Source of the DNA: Cheiracanthium punctorium | Lineage: Eukaryota; Arthropoda; Arachnida; Araneae; Cheiracanthiidae | Reading direction: 5' to 3' | DNA: 64,000 bases | Assembly (NCBI GenBank): GCA_038373885.1 | Contig: JAWZYV010000136.1 | Coordinates: 310,001 to 374,000 of the forward strand | Part shown: in pieces, positions 23,001 through 34,200 of the stretch | Position numbering within the stretch: position 1 is the first letter of the stretch | Layout: each line of letters starts with the position of its first letter | The notes under the pieces: generated by a model | Told to the model about the DNA's origin: nothing | Database searches by the model: none | The model's input: only the letters and a program-made list of their open reading frames with translations | Program-made: the position numbers and the translations under genes

Positions 23001-24418
23001 TAACAAGTAATGCGTATTAAACAATGCGTTTTAAAGTTTTTCATTGCTTTCTACGTTTTCTACTGCAATTTTTTCATTCAATTATAAACTAAGAGTTTTC
23101 CCAAAATATCCGTATAATACAGAATACCCAAAATAAATATAAAAATAAATAATTACTTGTAAATAAATAAGTAAACAAACAAACAAAAAAGTAATGCAGA
23201 AGAAGTAGGTATAGTATTTGATTTTCTCACCTATGTATAAAGATTTACGAAAGAAAAATTAAAATTTAAACTTTTTGTAATGAAAATGTAAATTTAGGCA
23301 GCATGTCTCAGTGCATTAGAGAACAATAATGTAATTTTTTCCTTTTTTAAAAATGTCGGTGTAATTAAACATTCGCAGCTAAATTAGTTTTTATTTTAAA
23401 AGATTATCAGCCAAAACATGAATTTTTTATTGTAAAATCTGAACTTTTATATGTTAAATTATAAAATAAAATCAGATTTGAGGATTCATAATTTTTATTG
23501 CGATAGCTTAATACGCTATTATATTTACGTAAACATGCACTTACAGTGATGTTTTTATTTATTTTTTTTTACAGAATGCATTAAAAGAATATTAGTTTTT
23601 CTTCACTTAATTAAAAAACATAATAACATTCAAAATTTTTTTTATAATTACCATGTTTTAAATTTTAAATCTCTTTCTTTTTTAATTCGTAATCATTTCT
23701 TTCTATAAAAATTTTTCTGCTTTATACATTTCAAATAAAATTAATGTCATTAAAGCAAGATAATCTAAAAGTTTTAAGCTGAAGCAATTCAACTTTGAAA
23801 ATAAATCTGTACGCGAGATACACATTATTTACATTTAAATTCTGCTGACGGACATAAATATGGTGGAGTTGCCAGAATAAATTAAATGTACGCGAAGAAA
23901 GCAGGATTGGAACAAGTATTATGAAAAGTTCTCAAAGTCTGTGCTTCTTTCAGCGGTCTCAAGAAGACACTGTTTATGATATTTTTTTATTTAAAAACTT
24001 AGTATGCACCTTATATGCTTGGTCCAAGTGCTTGAACTAAATTACAAAAGCTAATTCAGCTTTCTAATTCCAATCGATTTCAAGCATTTGCGTTATAGTT
24101 TATACTTTCAAAGAAGCAGAAATCAATTGCTAAAACTACTAATTTTTCCGCACAGAAAAAGTCTGACAACTCTTCATTGATTTGTTATTGCTGAGCTAAA
24201 TTAACAACATCACTTTCTAAACTCCGTAAAGAAAGCAAAAGGAAAAAGTTAAAGAAAGCGAAACTAATAATTGTGCGGTAATAGATTCTAATATTTATAC
24301 TTAATTGAATTACTTCATTCAATATGATGATCGCTACATGAATTCTCTATTATTATTAATAAAGTAGACTGAGTAATTTGTGCATAACTTTTTAGATCAC
24401 TTATCTATTTTGTTTTCT
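20081..24418. other. very AT-rich gene-free stretch
   Basis: No gene, RNA or intact element recognised, apart from the tandem hairpin repeat at 22210-22350 and short homopolymer runs. Codon-like structure is absent on both strands. It may be intergenic or an intron of a gene outside the window. Confidence 0.5.
22210..22350. repeat. three ~52-bp tandem units, each with a small hairpin
   Basis: Units start at about 22213, 22264 and 22317. Each opens with GCACCAATACATA.CTATAA and, in the first two, closes with the complement TATTGGTGC / TACTGGTGC, so each unit can form a stem. The third has lost the closing arm (ATTCGTGT). Confidence 0.75.
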
Positions 24419-26931
24419 CAGTGCCGGATTTAAAGGAGGAGAAAAGTTCTAATCTACTTTGATGCAATGACTAATGGCAGAAATATGTGACTGTTGAAAA
24501 ATATAAAAAACGAAGACAAATTAACATTTGTAAGTTGATTTCCGATGGTAAAACATTTAAAATCAGAACTATTTGTAAAAAAAAAAAATATTGATAAACG
24601 AAATGCAGCATGTATTATTGTTTAATTATTTTATTATTATTTTTTTTTCTTTCTAAGTGACAGAAATGATACAAAGAAACATTGCTGTATTTCATGTTTA
24701 GCAATATTGAAAAGACTTTTTTTTCGAATCGCGCGTCCAATTTATTCGCGTGTTCAAATAAAGTCGAATAATTCGATTTCCGCCATTTTTATTATGACAT
24801 ATTTTCAGCAATCGCTTAAAGGATAGTCGAATTAGAATAATTTTGAAGTTTTATATCTTAATATATTTGATTTGTGTATAATGTATTTTGTTTTGTCGTT
24901 TAATGCTTATTTAAATGTTAGTTTAAGGTATTCAGATTTAGGGGCAAAAGACACTACATTTTGAAGTCTCCAGCTTTCTAAAATCTCTAAATTTTAATTT
25001 ATATTCCCCATATCGATTTTTAATTTTGGCATAACTTTTCATTATTTAGCAAGAACTAGGATTTCAGGAGAGTGCGTTGTTCCTTGAATGTTTTACAATT
25101 TGATACGTCTCAAAATATTTTTCAGAAGAATTAATCTTAAGGTCAAAAAATATTGAAATCCATAAACGAAATCTTTAAAATGGAATTTTGTGATTCATAT
25201 CCTTTTACAGTTTGAGTAAAAGACAGATTTCACTTTTATTATTATTATTATTATTATTATTACATGATGCCAAAAAGGTTCACTAAAGGAAACACTTTTT
25301 GGGTGGAGTTGTTTATTGAATGTTTTACGTTTTATATGACTGAAACTTTTCTATAGAAGAATTTTGTTTACCGCCAAAAAATATTAAAGTCCATTCAAGA
25401 AATATCTTTAAAATGGAGCTTTGAGATTCATATCACTTTTACTGTTTGTAAGGAGGACATATTTTTTTCTTTACATAAAGCCAAACCGGTTGCACTAGAG
25501 GAATCATTTCGTTCAAGACTATATGTGAAGTATTAGAGTGGAATACAGCTGAAATGAAGATTCATTATTCATTATACTCCTAATTATCACACAAGAGACT
25601 TTTTTAAACATAAAGCCAAACCGGTTTCACTAGAGGAAACATTTCCTTGAAGAGTATTTATGAAGCATTAGAGAATAATATAGCTAAGATGGAAGTTCAT
25701 TATACTCCTAATTATGACGAGAAAAGGAGATATGTTCTTTTTTTACATAAAGCCAAACCGATTTCATTAAAGGAATCATTTCCTTCAAGAATATACATGA
25801 AGCATTAGAGCTGAATATTGTTAAAATCAAAGTTCATCATACTCCTAATTATGACAAGAAAAGGAGATATGTTCTTTTTTTTACATAAAGCCAAACCGGT
25901 TTCATTAAAGGAATCATTTCCTTCAAGAATATACATGAAGCATTAGAGCTGAATGTTGTTAAAATGAAAGTTCATTATATTAATAATTATGACAAGAAAG
26001 AGATGTGTTCTTTTATTTACACAAAGCCAAACCGGTTTCATTAAAGGAATCATTTCCTTGAAGAATATACATGAAGCATTAGAGCTGAATGTGGTTAAAA
26101 TGAAAGTTCATTATAGTCCTAATTATGACAAGAAAAGGAGATATATTCTTTTTTTTACATAAAGCCAAACCGGTTTCATTAAAGGAATCATTTCCTTGAA
26201 GAATATGCATGAAGCATTAGAGCTGAATATGGTTTCAATCATAGTTCATTATACTCCTAAATATGACAAGAAAAGCAGATATGTTCTTTTTTTACATAAG
26301 CGAAACGTTCATTAAGGACATTCCTTCAAGAATATACATGAAGCATTAGAGCTGAACATGGTTAAAATGAAAGTTCATTACACTCCTAATTATGACAAGA
26401 AAAGGAGATATGTTCTTTTTTTTTGCATAAAGCCAAACCGGTTTCACTAAAGGAAACATTTCAGTGAAGAATACATATGAAGCATGAGAGCTGAATACAG
26501 CGAAAATTCATTATACTCCTAATTACGACAAGAAAAAGGAAACACTTTACATTCAGATTGCATTTTAGACCGGAGACATCTTGATGCGGAATAATACCCC
26601 TTTATAAAAGGAACGTATATACTAGTTCAAGTTCGAAAAATGGCGGAAATTCAAACTAGCAGCCAATGTCTTCGTACGACACCGACTGCTAGAAAAACGA
26701 AGTAATGACGTAGTAAATCGTTATTCAGTTATTCGTAGGTTATCAAAAGATTATATGAAAATAGTTCGGCCGAAGCTGCTTTTTTATTTTTTTATCCCAC
26801 GATAATCGTTTTGGTGTCAACCGCTATCGCGCAATTTGCAAAAGCTGGTAAAAATTTACATTCCATGATGAGTGTCCCCAATGACTGAGTGTATAGTTTT
26901 GTGTAAAACTTTGTTTTTAAATCCGGCACTG
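24419..26931. mobile_element. hAT-like non-autonomous element filled with a ~137-bp satellite
   Basis: Inverted ends CAGTGCCGGATTTAAA and TTTAAATCCGGCACTG, 2513 bp apart. The flanking octamers do not match, so the target duplication is lost or this is a rearranged copy. No transposase frame is present. Positions 25250-26550 are a tandem array (separate entry). Confidence 0.65.
25250..26550. repeat. ~137-bp tandem satellite, about nine units
   Basis: The marker CCAAACCGG (or close variants) occurs at about 25481, 25616, 25753, 25891, 26027, 26165, a degraded unit near 26301, and 26433, giving a period of 135-138 bp. Each unit also has AAGGAATCATTTCCTT, GAAGCATTAGAG and ACTCCTAATTATGACAAGAA. 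More diverged units precede it from about 24980. An (ATT)n run is at 25240-25261. Confidence 0.85.
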
Positions 26932-29900
26932 AAAGAAATCGTCAACTATGTCATCCGCTCCAAATGAGATTTGGGAGGGGGGGATGATAGCTTTCGTGTT
27001 TATGAGATTAAAGGTACACTTATTACAAAAAAGCGGGAAATGTTTAGCAAAAAGTTTTTTTTTTATTTTCGTTCTCGCAGATAATGTATCCGTAAATGAC
27101 CAAGTTTGATAATACAGCACAGACATAAATAGATAGATGCAGTAATAGCACATCTGGTATTTCTTTTGTTTTATTAATCATACTATCATGCATTATGTAC
27201 AACGAATGCTACCTATCAATAACACTGAAAGCACCTTCTACTGTAGTGCGGTGGTGGGGAAGGGCACACATATTATTCATATATAGTTTTTTCCACACTT
27301 TTAAAACCACTAACACAGATGCTTAGGTTAAAGAGAGTGAAGGCGTTAACTTAATTTTTTTTATACAGCACGGGATATATATATATAGAGAGAGAGAGGA
27401 AATAAAAAATAAATTAAAATTAAGAAAGACGAAGAAACATTTTTTTCTAGGCACATACTTTTTTTTCCATCCCAACTTGGTCGCTCATAAAAACATAATG
27501 AACCAAAAAAGTGAGAGGCGCTCTACTTTATACACACCAACTCAAAAAAAAAAAAAAAAAAGTGTGGGGTGTGAGGTGGAGGGGGGGTGGCGTGCGAAAC
27601 ATGAAAGACATCCAGTGCCACTTGCTGAGAACAACAGCGAAGATGAGGGCCCCAATCTCTGTTCACCGTGTTGAACAGAATGAACGTGTTGTTTATGCTT
27701 TTCGAATGTATTAATACGATTTTAAATTGCGGTTTGAAACCTGACAGAAAGGCGGAATTTTTAACATTGCAACTGCGCCGGTTGTAACAACTGCACACAT
27801 TGTAAGGAAAATTAACTTTAAAAAAAAAGTTTTTAAAGAACGTTTTAACTGACAGAAAAAAGAATATTTAACTGTGCTTTACTTTTGCGGTAATAAGAAA
27901 GCAATCATCATGACCTTTACGAATAAAGAATTTCTTTTTTTTTTTTTTTTACTTTTGAAAAACTTATTACTTACGATTTCTCCGTTGGATCATTTTCAAT
28001 AAACATTAATGTGAACACCGTGTTGAATTTATCAAAAATGAAGTAGCAATCATTGAATGTAGCACCTCTTTTACAATGAATCACACATGAAAACTTTTCA
28101 TACTCTAATTCTAACGAAAGACTGAATAAATTCATATTTTATAAATTCATTATAAAGAACTTTATGTAGATATTTATTAAATTATACTAAATTTTATTTA
28201 GATGATTTTATAAATGAATAGAGACTATTACTTTAATTTTTCCTAAAAAAATACTACTATGTTCCAAATGTATTTGCTCAAAGTTTTACATGAAAAAAAA
28301 AACACCCTAAAGAAATATTTTTGAATAATTTACTTGAAAAATTTCTGAATTAATGTTTAAGTTTTTAGTTTTTGTCGGATGATATGAATTATGATGACTT
28401 CATCGTTTAGAAGGTTGAAAGGCATCATTGGTATTGAGATAAAGAGCGTTTAATTACAAAACATACGCACATTATTCTTTAAAAAAAAACTTGCAAAATT
28501 AAATTACACACAAGATTTTCAAAATATCTATGTTTTGTTAGTATTCTGCTTCGAATCACAATGCACGAAAATATTAAGTATTGCTTAACCAAAATATGGG
28601 TTTTACAGATTTAGTGAAACCAAATCACGAAAAAATAATCATTCAACACATACCTTTATAATAACAGTAACCAATAATTGAGTGATTTCATAAAACCATG
28701 CATTAAAAAAATAAAAACGAGAAAGCATTTATTATTTGAATTTTGCTCTGTTGAAGAAGTTTTAGATTAGCATTGTGCGACATACGGAATAAACAGCTTT
28801 AAATGTTAAGTGATCGAGCAAAATGCTTTCGGAATATTAAAAAAAAATTTTTTTTTCTTTCAAAACTGCTTCTCTTGTAGTTTAATGGTTTCTTTCAGAA
28901 CCGTTACGCTCTCTAGTATCTGGATTTTAAATCATTCACAAATTTATCAGTTGCGATAGTTGCAGTTTGTTACAACCAGTCATTGCTGTTTTTAACTTCA
29001 ACTGAGTACAAATATAACTTTAAACTAAAACGTGCTTGTAAAAGCACGTACCATTTACTGATATTAAAGAAAAAGACAGCATTATTTTTTTTTTGGTATT
29101 CGTTACGATTAAAAGTTCCTTTAGGAACCCCGAAAAAAATGTTCCATCTATTTCATATTTTTGCAGATAATCAGCGGAACTACAGTTTAGCCCACGCCTT
29201 GACACATTTCCAAAAAGTCTCAAAATTTGTGTGTTTTTGATGATTTTACTGGCATCGTTTGTATTGGTGACAAACACAGGCATGCACACAAAAGTGCTTT
29301 TAAAATGAGGTGACTAGATTGTTTAACAAAGAACTGGGGGCATATATGCATATGTGTACCCAATTCGGAAACTCAAATTGTGGATATTTTAGAAAAATCC
29401 AGTGTTCTTCACAAAATATCTTATATTCTTCAACTAAAGTATTATTAACATTCATAAAATAAAAGAAACATGATTGGTTTAAAAAAAGAAATTGTTAAGA
29501 AATAACTATCCCAATTAAAATTTTGTTCTCAGTTGCCGTTTTACATTTTGCGGACAAGTTGAAAATAAAAAATCCTGTAATTAGTGAGTCCTCCAAAACT
29601 GGGAACGCTTGGTTACTTTATTTTAGGAACGCGGGGAAATTTTCTTCTACAAGGCGTTGGCTAAATTGCTGTCCACATCAGGTACATTATGAATTTAACA
29701 AATCAATTAGTTCCTCTTTCATTATTGTTGTTGTTATTAATGATTCTAAGCATCATTACTTGAAACATATTCGCACTTTGACTCACTCAGAACGTGAGAA
29801 CTACATGGATAAACCAGGAATTACAAAATGAGAACATACACAAAAGACGCTAACTGTAACCTGTCTGGCACTGAATGCGGCGGCCGTATGCCACCGCATG

Positions 29901-31014
29901 TTTGCCTTTCAAATTTCTATAGAGCAGCACCGCAGTTTAAATAGAAACACTACAGTTTAGTTACGTAAGCTCATCCATATGAGCAAAAAATGACTTACAG
30001 TTATTTACATGGTATAACTAAGATGGGTTGAGATTCGACTAATTAAGTAATCAAAATACAGATGTACAAGCAGGTGATTCACAACTGATGTATTCGATAA
30101 TATATGTACTAACTAAACTTCACTAAATTTTTAATGATAAAAAAAAAAATAATAAAATGAACTGAGCTTTTCCTTACAGAAGAACATGAAAGAACTATCA
30201 ATCAAGTTCATAATACAAGTTCGTTGTTTCCCAGCAAGCTTCAATGAACTACAATTTTAAGCTCAAAATGCCCCTTTTTAATTAATTATAAACTTAACCG
30301 GTCTATTTTTTTTTGGTAAGCATAAAAAAGTGGTACATTCCATAATGAATGTGGCCCTTTTTTATGACTTAGAGTACATGTTAATAACCGTTTATATCTA
30401 CACATCTTTTAGTGAATGCATTAAAAAGAAATTTTTAATGAAAATTTGTGGATAAATAGGAATTATCATGCTTTGAATAAGCTTTCACTCAAGAATAATA
30501 CGCTTTTAAGTTTAATATTTTAAGGCGTCAATTGCTAAGTAAAAAATTTTAATGCTCGTAAATAAATCCAGAGAATTTTAGAAAAGCTTGACGTATTAGC
30601 GAATGAAGTTATCATCACTTCGTTTAACGCCAATTGCGTAATATTGTATGTTTCATAGAAAACTTTTATTCCGCTCAATTTTAATAAAAAATTTCGCGAA
30701 ATCAAATTTAAGCAATCATTTTATTTTTCGAAACAGGTTTTTTTTATGTCCTTAAAAACCATTTTCGAAAAAAATGACCTTAAAATTAACCAAATAAATC
30801 ACCTGCTTTTTCTTATATGCTACACTATTTACGATTATTTGCAGTTAAAATTTATCCGTAATGTGACATACACGACCTGTATAATGATGGCAAGCAACAG
30901 ACCTTCTGAAAGAAATGTCATTAGACGTGTACTAAAGAACACTTAGTTTTACCTAAGCGGGGCCCTACTCCATATCACAATAGTCTTATGTATAAATATT
31001 TTTTTTTTTTTGCA
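26932..31014. other. AT-rich stretch downstream of SNAP-25; may include its 3' UTR
   Basis: No gene recognised. Contains (TA)(GA) simple repeat at 27376-27399, several A/T tracts, and an old diverged repeat at about 29450-29620 shared with 12075-12250. SNAP-25 transcription runs into this region from the right, so part may be 3' UTR; the sequence alone does not show how far. Confidence 0.45.
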
Positions 31015-31020
31015 TTTATT
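31015..31020 (-). terminator. candidate SNAP-25 polyadenylation signal AATAAA
   Basis: AATAAA on the minus strand about 160 nt downstream of the SNAP-25 stop. The surroundings are A/T-rich, so such hexamers occur often by chance. SNAP-25 3' UTRs can be kilobases long, and later signals are equally possible. Confidence 0.25.
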
Positions 31021-31179
31021 ATTTTTTACGCTATAAGTGCATTATCGAAAATAAAAGACGACGTCATCTTAATGAAACAGAAACAAAGACAGTTCGTAAC
31101 TCAGGAGTAGGTTATTCTTTTTTACACAGCTATAGAGGAAGATTTGAAATGTGCGACCTCGTTTTTCCCCGCTCCCACA

Positions 31180-31245
31180 TTAATCTTTGAGAAGTTTTGA
31201 AGCTCGCTGGTTGGCCGCAGTCACTCTTGTCTTGTTGGATTCGGC
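31180..31245 (-). CDS. Snap25: SNAP-25 terminal coding exon (C-terminus and stop)
   Basis: 21 codons and [23 protein letters not shown], then D, then stop. The acceptor is GTTTACTTTCAG. It finishes the C-terminal half of SNARE helix 2; the ANQRA..L ending is conserved across animal SNAP-25. A 7521-bp intron separates it from the preceding exon. The 3' UTR continues to lower coordinates for an unknown length. Confidence 0.95.
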   Translation of the reverse strand, partial: AESNKTRVTAANQRASKLLKD

Positions 31246-34200
31246 CTGAAAGTAAACAAGCAAGAATGGTTAAATATTGCGTCGAACGTGTCGACTACAA
31301 AACATTTCAAACACAATCATATTTGCGCATATATCAGGTGTGTCCCTGTTTATTTCCGATCTTCACACATAGATGGCGTTACACACGAAACTAATAATTA
31401 ATAGAATTTATAGTTAAATAAATAGAAACGGCCTGATTCGCTGGGGCCACAACGTTAGCTGGATGCCGCCACTGAGTGGCATTAGGACACCAGTGGCGGC
31501 TCGTGGGATACAGCAAGTACAGACGGGCTGCACTTGAAATTATCAGCACATACTTTAAAGTAATTTATTCTACTAATTTTCCTAAATTCAGATTAGAATT
31601 GCGGAATTCCTACGGTAAATTAAAAAAAATCTTCGAAAAAAACCAAACAAAAAAAAAAAACGTATTGTGGCCGGATCGCTCATTTAGAAAAAAAGCACTT
31701 TAATCTTCCCGCAATTACATTGGGAAAATCTTTGGTTCAGCCCAGAGCGCTGAAAAGAAAATTGGCAGCACCGTTGCCATGGAAACGACTACGTAAGCAG
31801 CCTCTCTGGCATAGCGAGTATGCAGCTGATACAGCCTGTAATACAGCCGATGAAAGATTTTCAAACGGCGGCTGAACTTGAGAACTCGACTAACTGATTG
31901 GCTCTGACGAGAAGTGTGGGAGGGGGTAAGGAGAATATATGTTTGGAAAACTCTCGACTTTATATTGCTGAATTTATCAAGAAGGTAAGCCTGAATAGAC
32001 GCTTATGAATGGACAATGACCCATCAAAGCAGTATTGTTTTTAAGTAAGCAAGAACTGGCATTGAGAGGACATGGCGAGCGAGAAAATTCTTTAAACATG
32101 GGAAATTTTAAAGAGCTTTTAAAATTATTGATATCTGAATTAAAACAACGCCTTTTTATGGGGACATCACTGACCGATTCGCATGTTTAAAAGAAAGGAG
32201 GATTGATTTGACTTATAAAAAATAAGTAAGTTTTCTTTTTTTTTCTTTTCTTCTCAAGTTATCGTTACAAAAGAAAATTCTAAGGAAACTTCGAATCAGA
32301 CACGGATTAATGCAATTTTGAGGATAAGAGCGGCTGGTTGAAATTTATGTATATTTTATGGAAGTAAAATAGGATCTCTTACATTTTTTATGTAATTTCT
32401 TTTTTCCTCGGTGAGGGCTTAATCCGCCAGCTTTCGAATTCAGTTACAAAGATTTTCCAATCCTGTCCGGAGGAAAGGGGGGGGGGGGCTCATATGCTTC
32501 TGGCTGCACTAACAGTTTTGACCACGGGCCGCCACTGTAGGACACAGAGAACTTTTAGTATGGCCGCCGCCAATGGGCGGCAGTAGTGACTAAAGGGTTA
32601 ATTAGCGGTCGAGGTTGACGGTGAATACGGCCGAAAGTGAGCCCGGTCATGGAATACGACTTCCAAATAATGGTATTAATGCTTTAAAAAGGATGATTTT
32701 TAATGTGTAAGACAAATCTACGTCCTGGGCAAAAGAAAAAGTACGAAGATATTCAGTGGCAAGCAGTTATTGGACGAAGATTTACGTCAAACATAAAGTG
32801 CAACTGGCAGAGTAACAAGAATTTGCACGGCTAACCATTTCCGATCCATTAAAAACAACTAGCGGTACCCGTGCGAATAATTCGCACTAAATAAGTGTGA
32901 TATCACTTTGCAAAATTACAAAAATTATTTATTTTATTTATTCTTTACAAGCTGGCCGGATTCTTGTGTAACGAAATCAATCGCAAATCGCAACAAACAA
33001 AACTCTTGCACCCATCTAGCGAGCGGTTCTACATTCACGAGCGATTTCACTTGCAAAGCGTAACACACGAATCCCGCAATGACGTCATATTTCATATGCG
33101 CGTTGGCCTTGCACTAACTGCGAATTTCACTGGTAAACTAATGCTAAATGTACAAAAACCACTACTTCGTAACACCTAGAATATCACCTCTTCACGCAAG
33201 TTTTTTCGCAAATCGCAATACTCAACAGCTATGACGTTTCTCTTCATTACGAAGAAAAACGATAACGGTTGCTAGAAATGGTGCGTTATCGCCGTCATTT
33301 GGCATGGGCACCACTTCTGCATTCCACCCATTAATTTACAAAAACAAAAGCAATAACAAATTTTTTAGTTGTTGATGCCGGTAGAGCAAGCAATTCTCTA
33401 TAAAATGATATAAAATTTATGTGGAGTAATTGTGAGGTTTTTTCTAAAAAGGGAGGCAAACATCTTAACCTTAGCGTATTAATATATATGATAGGAAATA
33501 TTTTTAAAAGAAAATTCATTAAAAAGGGTTGGAAATTAACCGGCATGTCTGGTATTATAGTGTAGCGGTTGCTACGTCAAAAAATATTAATTAGCTTAAA
33601 AAAATAAATTTCAAATACAATATTCATTAATAAACTATTTATTGCGTTAACATATCGCACTTTTTGTAACCATTGTTGTTCTAAAAACTAATCATATATA
33701 TTTTTGTTGTTGCCATTAGATATTTACATAAATTTGTTTAAACAAAGATAATTATTTTTTTCCTAGAAGTTACACTACTCACACTACTCCCCTTCCAAGC
33801 AACATAGTTGCGATACAGAAGAAAAATAAATGTTATTTACAATGAAAATATAAACTAATAACTTAAAATGAACTAATTCCATGAATGCTATTTACAACAG
33901 ATTTAACATATAAGTTTGTTTTAAACGATCGACGGAAACAGTAATGTCCTTTTCTTTCATTATTACGGTATAATATTTCTCGTTTCTGGCAATCACAGGA
34001 AAAGGTCCTTCATAAGGGGGTTCTAAAGCTTTTTTAACACGGTCTACTCTGACAAACACATGGGAACACGTTTCTAAATCTTTGTGAAAAAATATTTTCT
34101 GATTTCTTTTACGTCGGCTTTTAATTGGTCTTAATTTTTCCATTTGCTTTCGCAGTTCACCAGTGAAAGTATCTGGCTCTTTGTTTGGGGTTCTTGAAAG

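Noticed and set aside
24419..26931. 8-bp target duplication for the CAGTGCCGG element
   Set aside because: Flanks TGTTTTCT and AAAGAAAT do not match, so no duplication is claimed.
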